Assembly: GCA_947630025.1 (NCBI GenBank)
Contig: CANRFZ010000003.1
Location: 62,001-126,000, forward strand
Length of the DNA: 64,000 nt
Reading direction: 5' to 3'
Origin: an uncultured Lachnospiraceae bacterium
GTDB taxonomy: Bacteria > Bacillota > Clostridia > Lachnospirales > Lachnospiraceae
Shown here: positions 8,068 through 16,903 of the stretch, piece after piece
Numbering within the stretch: position 1 is the first letter of the stretch
How the letters are laid out: each line of letters starts with the position of its first letter
Program-made: the position numbers and the translations under genes
The notes under the pieces: generated by a model
Seen by the model: only the letters and a program-made list of their open reading frames with translations
Database searches by the model: none
Told to the model about the DNA's origin: nothing

Positions 8068-8117
8068 CGCGGTTTTTGTGCGGAGCTGCCGCTTGGACGG
8101 GCAGATGCCGAATGACT

Positions 8118-8177
8118 GACTGAATTATTAACTGAATTATTGACTGAATCATTGATCGAATTATTGGATGAATTATT
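8118..8177. repeat. Five tandem 12-bp units
   Basis: GACTGAATTATT and four variants (AACTGAATTATT, GACTGAATCATT, GATCGAATTATT, GGATGAATTATT) lie head to tail without gaps between pflA and the ferredoxin promoter. Read on the minus strand, the units encode NNSV-type tetrapeptides in an open frame, but that frame has no start codon or ribosome binding site. Confidence 0.8.
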
Positions 8178-8189
8178 GGCACTTTGCCC

Positions 8190-8249
8190 TTGTATATTGT
8201 TATCTTTTATATTAAAATAGAGATGCAGCGGTACTGCTTAACCGCTGCA
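8190..8249 (+). promoter_or_regulatory. Ferredoxin promoter and 5' stem-loop
   Basis: TTGTAT (8190-8195), 17 bases, TAAAAT (8213-8218). The predicted transcript begins almost exactly at a hairpin of TGCAGCGGT (8224-8232) and ACCGCTGCA (8241-8249). A stem at the very 5' end often protects an mRNA from decay and would suit a highly expressed small protein. Confidence 0.6.
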
Positions 8250-8282
8250 CTCAGTCTTATAACATATAAGGAGGTTATGGCT

Positions 8283-8453
8283 ATGGCATATGTAATTGGC
8301 GACGGCTGCGTATCTTGCGGCGCTTGCGAGGCTCAGTGCCCTGTCGGTGCGATCAGCATGGGCGACGGCAAATTTGAGATCGATCCTGCTAAGTGCATTG
8401 ACTGCGGTTCCTGCGCAGGCGGTTGTCCTGTCGGCACGATCGCTCAGGGTTAA
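8283..8453 (+). CDS. 2[4Fe-4S] ferredoxin, 56 aa
   Basis: Small cytoplasmic electron carrier of clostridial type. Two cluster motifs are complete: Cys9, 12, 15, 19 (CVSCGACEAQCP) and Cys38, 41, 44, 48 (CIDCGSCAGGCP). The ATG at 8283 lies eight bases after AAGGAGG (8268-8274); an ATG six bases earlier is too close to the ribosome binding site. It is a single-gene transcript with its own promoter and terminator. Likely partners are pyruvate:ferredoxin oxidoreductase and hydrogenase, not seen here. Confidence 0.96.
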   Translation: MAYVIGDGCVSCGACEAQCPVGAISMGDGKFEIDPAKCIDCGSCAGGCPVGTIAQG

Positions 8454-8477
8454 TCCGATACGAACATACGAATAGAA

Positions 8478-8513
8478 TGAAAGAATCGCTCAGTGCGGTT
8501 CTTTCATTTTTTT
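8478..8513 (+). terminator. Terminator of the ferredoxin gene
   Basis: TGAAAGAATCG (8478-8488) pairs with CGGTTCTTTCA (8496-8506), with a seven-base loop, followed by T7. It overlaps the 3' end of the convergent MerR-type gene and may serve both. Confidence 0.85.
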
Positions 8514-9224
8514 GTTTAATTTTCCCAGCTTCTCCCTCGGTTTATGGCGCTCGCGGATCATCTCGTCGATCCTGCGGTAGTGTTCCTCCTCCTGCTGCCA
8601 ATGCGCCGTATCCCGCTCCTCCTGCATTCTGAACTGATAGTCCATCTCTTTCAGGATGCTGTCCTTGACTTCCGTGCACAACTCCTGATTGGCCGTCTTC
8701 ACCGCCTCCGTGATCATGTGCTGCAGCAGAAACTGCAGTCTGGCAGCCTTCCGGTTCCTCTCCTCATCTTCTATAACCGCCGTCGCCGGTACGCGGCTAT
8801 CGTTGCCTGCCACGCGCAGTTCCGTCCTTTTTGCATCGTTCTTCTCCCATACCGTTTCCGTCGATTCCGCTCTCTCCAATGCCGTCCTCTCCTTTCCCTG
8901 TCCGTCCATGCGCTCTTTGACGATCCCCATCAGCCTGTCCTGCTGCGTATCTTCCCCGCTTTCGGGCGCGGGCGCCCGGAACAGAACCGTGCGGATCGCC
9001 TTTAGCTGAAGTCCTTGTTCTTTCAGCATTTTGATTTTTTTCAACTGCTCGATATCTTCTTCCGTATAGCAGCGGTGTCCCATTTCGTTGCGCCTGATCG
9101 GGAGCTGCAGTTCTTCTTCCCAATACCGCAGCACATGATTTTCTACCGCCACTTTTTTGGAAGCCTCCGATATGTAATAAATAGATTTCTGCTCCATCCC
9201 ATTCTCCATAGTTTTCTGTTCCAT
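8490..9224 (-). CDS. MerR-type HTH regulator with long coiled-coil tail, 244 aa
   Basis: Residues about 15-80 form a MerR-like winged helix (YYISEASKKVAVENHVLRYW through YTEEDIEQLKKIKMLKEQG), followed by about 160 highly charged, helical residues. That is unlike the short dimerisation helix of classical MerR proteins, and no metal or ligand cysteines are seen. The inducer and targets are unknown. ATG 9224 was chosen because AAGGAG lies just upstream; the frame is open to 9275 but that part lacks a ribosome binding site. It is separated from dnaB by a terminator. Confidence 0.85.
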   Translation of the reverse strand: MEQKTMENGMEQKSIYYISEASKKVAVENHVLRYWEEELQLPIRRNEMGHRCYTEEDIEQLKKIKMLKEQGLQLKAIRTVLFRAPAPESGEDTQQDRLMGIVKERMDGQGKERTALERAESTETVWEKNDAKRTELRVAGNDSRVPATAVIEDEERNRKAARLQFLLQHMITEAVKTANQELCTEVKDSILKEMDYQFRMQEERDTAHWQQEEEHYRRIDEMIRERHKPREKLGKLNKKMKEPH

Positions 9225-9273
9225 CCTGTTCTCCTTTCTGCCGTCAGGCGGGATCTTTGCGGATTCTATATGC

Positions 9274-9309
9274 AAAAAAGAGACCTGCCTTTCCGGGCCT
9301 GTCTCTTTT
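9274..9309 (-). terminator. Terminator of the gdpP-rplI-dnaB operon
   Basis: AAAAGAGAC (9276-9284) and GTCTCTTTT (9301-9309) form the stem; on the minus strand the stem ends in T6. It lies 42 bases beyond the dnaB stop. Confidence 0.8.
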
Positions 9310-9350
9310 GTATGCTCTCTGTTCCGATATGTGTTTTTCGCCGCCGCGCT

Positions 9351-10682
9351 TTATTTCTGCAGGTTGGCAAACTTGGTATAATCGGGCAGCCATACCAGCT
9401 CCACTGTACCGATAGGGCCGTTTCGCTGCTTGGCGATGATGATCTCCGCGATCCCCTTTCGATCCGAGTCTTTGTTATAATAATCGTCCCGGTAAATAAA
9501 CATGACCACATCCGCATCCTGCTCGATGGCACCGGATTCACGCAGATCCGACAACATCGGCCTGTGGTCTGGCCTCTGCTCCACCGCACGGCTGAGCTGG
9601 GACAATGCGATAACGGGCACTTTCAGCTCTCTGGCCAGCGCTTTCAGCGAACGGGAGATATCCGATATCTCCTGCTGGCGGGAGTCCGTGGACCTGCCGC
9701 TGCCGGACATGAGCTGCAGGTAATCGATAATAACCATCTGCAGATCGTGTTCCAGTTTATATTTCCGGCACTTTGAGCGCAGCTCCGGGATGCTGATGCC
9801 GGGCGTATCGTCTATGATCAGCTTGGATTTGCCGATCACGCCGGCGCTTTCGATCAGCTTTTCCCAATCCTCATCAGTCAACTGTCCGGTTCTGATCCGC
9901 TGCGAATCTACCTTTGACTCCATGGCAAAGAGGCGGTTCACCAGCTGCTCCTTGGACATTTCCAGACTGAAAACCGCCACCGTCCGATCCTGTTTAAACG
10001 CCACATACTCCGCGATATTCAGCACAAATGCCGTTTTGCCCATGGATGGTCTCGCCGCAATCAGGATCAGGTCGGAGGGCTGCATCCCGGCTGTCTTGTA
10101 GTCCAGATCCAGAAATCCCGTGGCCACCCCCGTGACGTTTCCTTTGTTGTGCGAGGCTTTTTCGATCGTGTCCATGGCGTCCATAACGATCTGCCGGATC
10201 GGGACAAACTCTCCCGTATTCCTGCGCTGCACCAGATCGAAAACCCTTTTTTCGGTGTCGGCCAGTATGTCCTCCAGACTGTCCTTGCCCACATAACAGG
10301 TATTGGCGATCTCCTCATTCAGACGGATCAGCCGCCGCAGCGTAGACTTCTCCGCGACGATATTGGCATAATATTTGATGTTGGCAGAGGTCGGCACCGC
10401 CGTGATCAGGTCGCGGATAAATTCCAGACTGCTCACTTCCGGCGGAACGTCCTTTTCTTTCAGCCGATCCTGCAGCGTGACCAGATCCACCGGCTTGCCC
10501 TCGTCGTTTAATTCCACCATGGCCTCGAACAGAACGCCGTACTGTTTGTTATAGAAATCCTCCGGCAGAATGATCTCGGAGGCGACGACGATCGCTTCCC
10601 TGTCCATAATCATGGCGCCGATGACAGACTGCTCCGCTTCCACACTGTGCGGCAATATTCTTTTCAGCAACGTCTCGTCCAA
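9351..10682 (-). CDS. dnaB: Replicative DNA helicase DnaB (DnaC in Bacillus)
   Basis: Hexameric 5'-3' helicase of the replication fork. At 443 residues it has an N-terminal DnaB domain (HSVEAEQSVIGAMIMD, about 11-26) and a RecA-like C-terminal domain with Walker A ARPSMGKTAF, Walker B MVIIDYLQLMSG and the EMSKEQLVNRL region. It is full length, with no intein. It is 15 bases downstream of rplI in the conserved Firmicutes order gdpP-rplI-dnaB. Confidence 0.97.
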   Translation of the reverse strand: MDETLLKRILPHSVEAEQSVIGAMIMDREAIVVASEIILPEDFYNKQYGVLFEAMVELNDEGKPVDLVTLQDRLKEKDVPPEVSSLEFIRDLITAVPTSANIKYYANIVAEKSTLRRLIRLNEEIANTCYVGKDSLEDILADTEKRVFDLVQRRNTGEFVPIRQIVMDAMDTIEKASHNKGNVTGVATGFLDLDYKTAGMQPSDLILIAARPSMGKTAFVLNIAEYVAFKQDRTVAVFSLEMSKEQLVNRLFAMESKVDSQRIRTGQLTDEDWEKLIESAGVIGKSKLIIDDTPGISIPELRSKCRKYKLEHDLQMVIIDYLQLMSGSGRSTDSRQQEISDISRSLKALARELKVPVIALSQLSRAVEQRPDHRPMLSDLRESGAIEQDADVVMFIYRDDYYNKDSDRKGIAEIIIAKQRNGPIGTVELVWLPDYTKFANLQK

Positions 10683-10697
10683 TGCCCGCCACCTGCC

Positions 10698-11147
10698 TTA
10701 CTGTTCTTCCACTACCTTTACCGTCAGCGTGCCCGTCACCTGCGGGTGCAGCTTGATGCTCACCTGATAAACGCCTAACGCCTTGATCGCTTCCGGCAGT
10801 TGTATCTTCTTCTTGTCCAGCTCCATTCCGCACTGCTCTTTGGCCGCCGCCGCGATTTCCTTAGAAGATACGGAGCCGAACGCCCTGCCGCCCTCGCCGG
10901 ACTTCATCGTAAGGACGACTTCCTTTGTCTCCAGCTCGGCAGCGGTCGCCCTGGCCGCCTCTAACTGCTGCTGCGCAACCTTATCGGCATTGGCTTTCTG
11001 CAGTTTCAGGTCGTTCAAATTGGCGGAGCTGGCCTCCAGGCCCAGCTTCTTCGGCAGGACATAATTCCTCGCATATCCGTCGCTCACATTGACGATCTGG
11101 CCTTTTTTGCCCAGCGATTTGACGTCTTCCAACAAAATAACTTTCAT
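10698..11147 (-). CDS. rplI: 50S ribosomal protein L9
   Basis: Binds 23S rRNA near the L1 stalk and helps keep the reading frame. The 149 residues show the canonical N-terminal domain ([33 protein letters not shown]), a long connecting helix and the C-terminal domain. It is the middle gene of gdpP-rplI-dnaB. Confidence 0.97.
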   Translation of the reverse strand: MKVILLEDVKSLGKKGQIVNVSDGYARNYVLPKKLGLEASSANLNDLKLQKANADKVAQQQLEAARATAAELETKEVVLTMKSGEGGRAFGSVSSKEIAAAAKEQCGMELDKKKIQLPEAIKALGVYQVSIKLHPQVTGTLTVKVVEEQ

Positions 11148-11194
11148 CTGTGCTTCCCCGCTTTCCGCATACCGCCGCCCGAAACGGCTGCCGC

Positions 11195-13267
11195 TTATAT
11201 TTCCAGCTCTCCTTCTTCGATCATCGTATCCAGCGTCGCCTTGATCGCCGCGATCCCTTCCGCGACGGAGCCGTTCTCGATCTGTGCCCCCGCAATATTC
11301 AGGTGGCCGCCGCCGCCCATGCGCTCCATGATGACCTGCACGTTCACCTCGTCGATGGAGCGGGCGCTGATATAAATAATGCCGTTATAGGGCGTCAGAA
11401 TAAAGCTGGCCTTGATGCCTTTGATATTCAGAAGCTCGTTGGCCGCCTGCGCGCCGACCACGGTAGGGCTCGCCACGTCTTCGCCCATACACACCGAGAT
11501 TGCAAAAGATTCCCGGTAGATCTCCGCCTGACTCACCGCGTCGGCCTTCGCCTTGTACTCCGCCACATCGTCCCGGAACAGTTTCCTGACGCGGGTTACA
11601 TCCGCGCCGTTCCTTCTCAGGAACGCCGCCGCCTCAAAAGTCCGCACGCCGGTCTTGGTCATAAAGTTATTCGTATCGATCATGATGCCGGAGTACATAC
11701 AGTCCGCTTCCTCCGGGCGGAGACGCAGATTGTCGCTGATGTACTGCAGGATCTCCGATACCATCTCACAGGCGGAGGACGCATATGCCTCGATATAGGA
11801 CAACGTCGCATTCTCGATGATCTCCTGTCCCTGCCTGTGATGATCCAGCACCACCACCGACTTACACCGCTTTAACAGTTCCGGACATTCGGTGATACTG
11901 GGTTTATTGACGTCCACGACCACCAGAACCGCGTTGCTGCCGGCCATCTCCATGGCCTGCGCGTTATTGATGATCATATCGTCCTCGTATTCATCATTGT
12001 TGCGGAACATTTCCACCATCGGCTGCATGGACGCCGTCACATCATTCAAAATGATGTGTGCCTTTTTATCCAGCGCCTGCGCGACTCTGTATATGCCCAC
12101 CGACGCGCCGAAACTGTCCACGTCCCCCAGACGGTGTCCCATGACGTACACCTCGTCCTTGACGGATATAATTTCCCGCAGGGCGTGGGCCTTCACCCTC
12201 GCCTTGACGCGGGTGCTCTTTTCCACCTGCTGGCTCTTGCCGCCGTAATAGTAGACGTTCTCCGGCACCTTGACGACCGCCTGATCGCCGCCGCGTCCCA
12301 GCGCGATGTCGATCGCGTTCCGCGCAAATTCATAATTCTGCGCATAGCTCAGGCCGTCCAGCCCCATACCGATACTGATCGTAACCGCCATTTCGTTTCC
12401 GATATTGACGGTCTTTACGTCCTCCAGCAGGTCGAATCGGTTCTCCCGAAGCTGGATCGCCGCCTCCTTGCGCATAATGACAAAGTACTTGTCCTTTTCC
12501 AGTTTCCGGCAGATTCCGTCGAAAGACGCGATATATTTATTCACTTTTCTGTCGATCAGCGCGATCAGCAGGGAGCGCCTGACTTCCTCCACGCTCTCTA
12601 ACGCCTCGTCGTAATTATCCAGATAAATCATGGCCACCGCCAGAGATTGGTCGTCCACCTCTTTTAACGCAATCTTCAGCGCCGTCTCGTCGAACAGATA
12701 CAGGGCGATCAGATAGCCTTCATAGCCCTTGGCCTCTATGATATCGCTATTCTCCGCCATCTCCTTTAACGAGATCTTCTTGAGCTTGGCCACATAGTTG
12801 CCCGCTTCAAAATCAATGTCCATCTGCACTTCATCCGCGTTGTCGCCGCCGGGCAGTTTCTCCCTCGTGATCGAGGGAAACAACGATGTGATAGACTTGC
12901 GGTACCCCTTTTCCTGATGCACCAGCTTCTCAAAAGCGATGTTTGTCCAGATAATCTTGCCGTTGTCATCCAGCAGCGCGTGGGGCAGCTCCAGATCGCG
13001 CAGCAGCCGCCTCTGTATCTGGCCGTACTGTGTGGCGAAGCTGACCAGCTCGTTCATGATGATTGGCTTATTATAGAACATCATCGCCAGAATAATGGCG
13101 ATATAAAATATGATAAATCCGCTGAGCACCAGTCCGGCCCTGAAATCCAGCATATAGATCAGGACATCCACAACGCTCAGCAGCAGGCCCAAATATAAAG
13201 AAGACTGCAGATAGGACTTCAATCTTCCTTTTAATTTCACACTGTTTTTCATCATATTTTCATCCAA
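11195..13267 (-). CDS. gdpP: Cyclic-di-AMP phosphodiesterase GdpP
   Basis: Membrane enzyme that hydrolyses c-di-AMP to pApA. In 690 residues: two N-terminal membrane helices (about 17-60), a PAS-like domain (about 80-150), a degenerate GGDEF domain (about 180-310), a DHH domain ([17 protein letters not shown] and [11 protein letters not shown]) and a C-terminal DHHA1 domain ([13 protein letters not shown]). This is the full GdpP/YybT architecture. The ATG at 13267 has a weak ribosome binding site; ATGs at 13255 or 13252, preceded by GGATG, are alternatives. An extended -10 (TGCTATACT, minus strand, near 13313-13321) lies upstream. It opposes CdaA, encoded at 32451-33320. Confidence 0.94.
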   Translation of the reverse strand: MDENMMKNSVKLKGRLKSYLQSSLYLGLLLSVVDVLIYMLDFRAGLVLSGFIIFYIAIILAMMFYNKPIIMNELVSFATQYGQIQRRLLRDLELPHALLDDNGKIIWTNIAFEKLVHQEKGYRKSITSLFPSITREKLPGGDNADEVQMDIDFEAGNYVAKLKKISLKEMAENSDIIEAKGYEGYLIALYLFDETALKIALKEVDDQSLAVAMIYLDNYDEALESVEEVRRSLLIALIDRKVNKYIASFDGICRKLEKDKYFVIMRKEAAIQLRENRFDLLEDVKTVNIGNEMAVTISIGMGLDGLSYAQNYEFARNAIDIALGRGGDQAVVKVPENVYYYGGKSQQVEKSTRVKARVKAHALREIISVKDEVYVMGHRLGDVDSFGASVGIYRVAQALDKKAHIILNDVTASMQPMVEMFRNNDEYEDDMIINNAQAMEMAGSNAVLVVVDVNKPSITECPELLKRCKSVVVLDHHRQGQEIIENATLSYIEAYASSACEMVSEILQYISDNLRLRPEEADCMYSGIMIDTNNFMTKTGVRTFEAAAFLRRNGADVTRVRKLFRDDVAEYKAKADAVSQAEIYRESFAISVCMGEDVASPTVVGAQAANELLNIKGIKASFILTPYNGIIYISARSIDEVNVQVIMERMGGGGHLNIAGAQIENGSVAEGIAAIKATLDTMIEEGELEI

Positions 13268-13428
13268 TCAAATGTAAAGCCGTCGCAGAAAGCATTTTAC
13301 ATACCAAAGTAAGTATAGCATTTTTTGGAAACGGATGCCACTCCAATATATAGACATTTTTCGTGAAAAAAAGACATGATATGGTAGCCATTTCTTTTTC
13401 AAAAAATAAAAAAATTTTTCCGAATATA

Positions 13429-13478
13429 TTGACGCAGTGTCAGAACAGTGCTATGCTGGCTATGTTGACACGGTGTCA
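13429..13478 (+). promoter_or_regulatory. TetR-gene promoter with two operators
   Basis: TTGACG (13429-13434), a 17-base spacer, TATGCT (13452-13457). A near-palindrome TGACGCAGTGTCA (13430-13442) covers the -35, and a perfect one, TGACACGGTGTCA (13466-13478), sits at the transcript start, 36 bases apart centre to centre. This is the classic layout for TetR autorepression. GGGAGG at 13488-13493 is the ribosome binding site. Confidence 0.8.
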
Positions 13479-13501
13479 GAATATTATGGGAGGAAATTAA
13501 A

Positions 13502-14125
13502 ATGCCAAAGGGATCGCCGGAACTGACGGAGGCGCGCAGGGAAGAAATCGTGTGCGCCTGCGAAAAGCTCTATCAGACAATGAGCTTCAAGGAAATTACC
13601 ATCAAGGAGATCGGAAATGCAACCAGCTTCACACGCACTTCCATCTACAACTACTTCCAGACGAAGGAGGAAATTTTTCTGGCTCTGCTGAAGCGCGAAT
13701 ATGAACTGTGGATCGCCTCGCTGAAAGAAAAAATGGCGCAGACCAAGACAATGACAAAGGATGAATTTGCCGATATGATGGCGCATTCCCTAGAGGCCCG
13801 CGCCCAGCTCCTCAAGATCATGTCCATGAACCACTACGACATGGAAACCGGCAGCCGCCCGGAGCATCTGGCGGCGTTCAAAGTGGTATACGGCGAAGCA
13901 ATCCGAACCGTAACGGCCTGCCTCAATCAATATTTCCCTGATATGGCGGTTTCCGAGAAGCAGGATTTTATTTACACGTTCTTCCCATTTATGTTCGGCA
14001 TCTATCCCTACACGTTCGTCACCGACAAGCAGCGCGCCGCCATGGAGGAAGCGGACGTCAACTATGTCTTTATGACCATTTATGAGATCACATATAACTG
14101 CGTAAAAAAACTGCTGGGTAGTTAA
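13502..14125 (+). CDS. TetR/AcrR-family repressor, 207 aa
   Basis: An N-terminal TetR helix-turn-helix (about residues 9-55: REEIVCACEKLYQTMSFKEI through ATSFTRTSIYNYFQTKEEIF) and an all-helical ligand domain of unknown inducer. It almost certainly binds the paired 13-bp palindromes in its own promoter. The aldo/keto reductase 99 bases downstream on the same strand is the likely regulated partner, perhaps with the genes after it. Confidence 0.92.
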   Translation: MPKGSPELTEARREEIVCACEKLYQTMSFKEITIKEIGNATSFTRTSIYNYFQTKEEIFLALLKREYELWIASLKEKMAQTKTMTKDEFADMMAHSLEARAQLLKIMSMNHYDMETGSRPEHLAAFKVVYGEAIRTVTACLNQYFPDMAVSEKQDFIYTFFPFMFGIYPYTFVTDKQRAAMEEADVNYVFMTIYEITYNCVKKLLGS

Positions 14126-14173
14126 AAAAAAGAGCAGACAGTGACAAGACCAAAAAACAAAAAAGAGGTTACT

Positions 14174-14206
14174 GTGAAAAACCGCACTGATGTGCTGATT
14201 TTTCAC
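14174..14206. repeat. Leader hairpin shared with the 35.3-kb leader
   Basis: GTGAAAAA/TTTTTCAC and GCAC/GTGC pair around a TGAT loop, just upstream of the reductase ribosome binding site. A near-identical hairpin (GTGAAAAATCACACTGATGT on the minus strand) lies at 35279-35312 upstream of the YvyF-like gene. Confidence 0.6.
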
Positions 14207-14224
14207 ATGAGAAGGAGGATTCTA

Positions 14225-15235
14225 ATGCAATATACAAACTTAGGAAAATCAGATCTGAAAGTGTCCCGCATCTGCATGGGCTGCATGGGATTTGGCGACG
14301 CGGCTGCCGGGCAGCACAGTTGGACGCTGGACGAGACGCAGACCCGCGAAATCATCAAACACGGCCTCGATCTGGGCATCAATTTTTACGACACCGCCAT
14401 CGCCTATCAGAACGGCACCAGCGAGCAGTACGTCGGGCGTGCGCTCAAAAGTTTTGCAAAGCGGGAAGATGTGGTGGTCGCCACCAAATTTACGCCCCGG
14501 ACGCAGGAGGAAATCGAGGCGGGCGTCAGCGGGCAGAAGCATATCGAGACTTATCTGGATCAGAGCCTGAAAAACCTCGGCATGGACTATATAGACCTCT
14601 ACATCTATCATATGTGGGACTACCATACGCCGATGGAGGAAATCATGGAAGGGCTGCACAATGCGGTCAAGGCTGGAAAAGTCCGCTATATCGGCATCTC
14701 GAACTGCTATGCGTGGCAGCTTGCCAAGGCAAACTTCTATGCGAGGGAGCATAATCTTACGGAATTTGTGTCCGTACAGGGGCACTACAACCTGATTGCC
14801 CGCGAGGAGGAACGGGAGATGGCTCCCTTCTGCGCTGATCAGAATATCGCCATGACGCCCTACAGTGCGCTGGCAGGCGGGCGGCTCTCCAAGCGTCCCG
14901 GCGAAACGTCGAAGCGTCTGGAGCAAGACGCCTATGCCAAAGGGAAATACGACGCCACGGCGGAGGCGGACGGAAAAATCATCGCCCGTGTAGCGGAGCT
15001 GGCCGACAAACGCGGTGTGTCCATGACGGAGATCTCCCTCGCGTGGCTTTTGACGAAGGTGACCGCTCCCGTGGTGGGCGCGACAAAGTTCTCCCATGCG
15101 GACGGCGCGACAAAGGCGGTCGATCTGGAGCTGACGCAGGACGAGATCGACTATTTGGAGGAACTGTATGTGCCTCATGCGCTGGTAGGCGTCATGGCGC
15201 AGAATGGGAAACAGAAAGCCGGAAATGTAGTGTAA
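14225..15235 (+). CDS. Aldo/keto reductase, 336 aa
   Basis: NADPH-dependent oxidoreductase with a TIM-barrel fold; the substrate is unknown. The catalytic tetrad is recognisable: Asp and Tyr in FYDTAIAYQ, Lys in VVATKFTPR and His in LYIYHMWDY. The C-terminal nucleotide region is VTAPVVGATKFSHADG. It resembles the YajO/YakC-like branch. ATG 14225 follows AGGAGG closely; an upstream in-frame ATG at 14141 lies before the leader hairpin and lacks a ribosome binding site. It is probably regulated by the TetR protein upstream. Confidence 0.93.
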   Translation: MQYTNLGKSDLKVSRICMGCMGFGDAAAGQHSWTLDETQTREIIKHGLDLGINFYDTAIAYQNGTSEQYVGRALKSFAKREDVVVATKFTPRTQEEIEAGVSGQKHIETYLDQSLKNLGMDYIDLYIYHMWDYHTPMEEIMEGLHNAVKAGKVRYIGISNCYAWQLAKANFYAREHNLTEFVSVQGHYNLIAREEEREMAPFCADQNIAMTPYSALAGGRLSKRPGETSKRLEQDAYAKGKYDATAEADGKIIARVAELADKRGVSMTEISLAWLLTKVTAPVVGATKFSHADGATKAVDLELTQDEIDYLEELYVPHALVGVMAQNGKQKAGNVV

Positions 15236-15430
15236 AAGACGCAGACTCGGCAGTCTGCGTCACGAGAATTGCTGCGCAATTCTCCCGGAATGGTTTACGG
15301 TGTTGGCATTAGTGGATATGGTATAAAAAGACGCAGACCCGGCGGTCTGCGTCACGAGAATTGCTGCGCGATTCTCCCAGAATGGTTTACGATACTGGCA
15401 TTAGTGAACATGGTATCAAAGACGCAGACC
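15234..15430. repeat. Tandem double-hairpin repeat, two full units and a partial third
   Basis: Units of 91-92 bases begin at 15234 and 15326, with a 13-base start of a third at 15418. Each has hairpin 1 (GACGCAGAC/GTCTGCGTC), CAC, hairpin 2 (GAGAATTGC/GCAATTCTC in unit 1) and a conserved tail, CCAGAATGGTTTACG with CTGGCATTAGTG. Diverged relatives lie at 21209-21321 and, inverted, at 41899-41953. It fills the reductase-to-decarboxylase gap. No transposase is nearby. Confidence 0.8.
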
Positions 15431-15493
15431 TATTAAAACATCCGGCAGAAAATAGATAACAGAGATAGATTCAAGAAAAAGGAGGATTTTACA

Positions 15494-15835
15494 ATGGAAA
15501 AAATCACACAGACTGCGGGCAGAGATCAGCTCGGCGGCTTCGCGCCGGATTTCGCCCACTTCAACGACGACGTTCTCTTTGGCGAGAACTGGAACAATCA
15601 GGATATTGATTTAAAGACGCGGTGCATCATCACCGTGGTAGCACTGATGAGTTCAGGGATCACGGACTCCTCTCTCATTTATCATCTGGAAAATGCCAAG
15701 GCGCACGGTGTAACCCGCGCGGAGATCGCCGCCATCGTAACCCACGTCGGCTTTTATGTGGGCTGGCCCAAAGCATGGGCGGTGTTCCGGCTGGCAAAGG
15801 ATGTCTGGAAAGAGACGGCGGCGGACAGATCCTGA
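15494..15835 (+). CDS. Carboxymuconolactone decarboxylase-family protein, C-terminus altered
   Basis: At 113 residues it is an AhpD/CMD-fold helical protein (FNDDVLFGENWNNQDIDLKT, VVALMSSGITDSSLIYHLEN, EIAAIVTHVGFYVGWPKAWA). No CxxC peroxidase motif is present, so a decarboxylase-like or unknown role is more likely than AhpD activity. AAGGAGG precedes the ATG. The last residues (AADRS) come from cupin DNA read out of frame, because a deletion appears to have joined this gene to the cupin remnant. Confidence 0.88.
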   Translation: MEKITQTAGRDQLGGFAPDFAHFNDDVLFGENWNNQDIDLKTRCIITVVALMSSGITDSSLIYHLENAKAHGVTRAEIAAIVTHVGFYVGWPKAWAVFRLAKDVWKETAADRS

Positions 15836-16053
15836 TCTGTGTCGGCGGACGCGGGTATTATCAGGAGTGGGGAAACGAGCCGAAAGAAATGAAGCTGGGC
15901 GACTGCATCAATATTCCCGCAGGCGTGAAGCACTGGCATGGCGCGGCGCCGGGCAGTTGGTTTTCCCATCTGGCGATTGAAGCGCCGGGTGAAAACGGCT
16001 CGAATGAATGGCTGGAGCCGGTAGATGAAAAACAATATGGGAAATTAGTGTGA
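15829..16053 (+). pseudogene. 5'-truncated cupin-domain gene
   Basis: An open frame encodes a cupin C-terminal half (ILICVGGRGYYQEWGNEP, KLGDCINIPAGVKHWHGAAP, HLAIEAPGENGSNEWLEPV) but lacks the first metal-binding histidine cluster. It is in a different frame from the decarboxylase whose end it overlaps, and the GGGGQ-like lead-in of such cupins is read there as AADRS. It has no start codon or ribosome binding site of its own and is presumably non-functional. Confidence 0.8.
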
Positions 16054-16073
16054 GATTGGAGTGAGGAATGACA

Positions 16074-16145
16074 ATGAAAAAGATCACCGCAACGGTACAC
16101 GGCAACCGCAAGGATGTTGGTTTTGCCACAGAATACATTGATTAA
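16074..16145 (+). pseudogene. N-terminal remnant ORF, 23 aa
   Basis: Begins MKKITATVHGNRKDVGF after a GAGG element and stops after 23 codons, directly before the truncated amidohydrolase. It looks like the start of a normal gene cut short by deletion. I do not recognise the family. Confidence 0.4.
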
Positions 16146-16180
16146 ATGATATTAGACTATTTTGAAACAGGAGATCGCTT

Positions 16181-16903
16181 ATGAGCAGCGCAAAGCTATG
16201 TGCGGAGCATCCGGAAAAATTTGCGTTTGCCGCCGTCCTCCCGCTCCCCTGTGTGGACGGCGCCACAGAGGAAACAACTTACGCAATCGACACGCTCGGC
16301 GCTGTCGGCGTCAAGGTGGTGACAAACAGTAATGGGGTATATTTAGGCGATCCTTCCTTTGATCCGCTGATGGAAGAACTGAACCGCAGAAACGCGCTGG
16401 TCATCATTCACCCCTGCCGCGCAAGGCAGCGCCCGGAAAATGTCATTACCGGCAAAGTGGCAGCTCTCTATGAATATCCGGCTGATACTACAAGAGCGGT
16501 TTTAAATATGATCGCACACCACATTATGACAAGGTTCCCAAACATTCGGTTTGTGGTGCCGCATACCGGTTCGTTCCTGCCTTATATGCTTCAGCGGTTT
16601 ATGGGCGTTTCAGGCATCCTTGCATCTATGGGCATGATGGAGACGGTGGACGCAAAGGAAGAATTTAAGCGTCTTTATTTTGATATCGCAGGAGATCCCG
16701 AACCGGTAGCGCTTGATATGCTGCGGATGGCAGCGGATGACAACCACATCGTTTACGGGAGTGATTTCCCTCACTCGCCTGCAAAAGTGATCATAGCGAA
16801 GAAAAAGCATTTGGAAAGTAATGAGAAGTATGCCGGATTGGTCGAACGGATTTATAGGGAAAATGCTTTGCAGCTTTTATCATACTCTATTCTAACCAAA
16901 TAG
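16181..16903 (+). CDS. Amidohydrolase-2 family protein, N-terminally truncated
   Basis: The 240 residues match the C-terminal two thirds of metal-dependent TIM-barrel hydrolases/decarboxylases (AEHPEKFAFAAVLPLP, VIIHPCRARQRP, VVPHTGSFLP, NHIVYGSDFPHSP), including later metal ligands His and Asp. The N-terminal strand with the first HxH metal motif is missing; intact members are about 300-340 residues. An AGGAGA element precedes the ATG, so a product may be made, but activity is doubtful. Together with the decarboxylase and cupin remnant it looks like the eroded end of a small aromatic- or semialdehyde-processing operon. Confidence 0.8.
   Translation: MSSAKLCAEHPEKFAFAAVLPLPCVDGATEETTYAIDTLGAVGVKVVTNSNGVYLGDPSFDPLMEELNRRNALVIIHPCRARQRPENVITGKVAALYEYPADTTRAVLNMIAHHIMTRFPNIRFVVPHTGSFLPYMLQRFMGVSGILASMGMMETVDAKEEFKRLYFDIAGDPEPVALDMLRMAADDNHIVYGSDFPHSPAKVIIAKKKHLESNEKYAGLVERIYRENALQLLSYSILTK

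Noticed and set aside
8118-8177. CRISPR array
   Set aside because: Units are 12 bases, contiguous and without spacers; no cas gene is present.
8072-8220. Minus-strand open frame with NNSV-type repeats
   Set aside because: Open but without a start codon or ribosome binding site after its upstream stop; kept only as a note on the 12-bp repeat.
15234-15430. Rho-independent terminators for the reductase gene
   Set aside because: The stems are strong but lack following T-runs, and the whole 92-base unit is repeated here and elsewhere, so they are better described as a repeat element.
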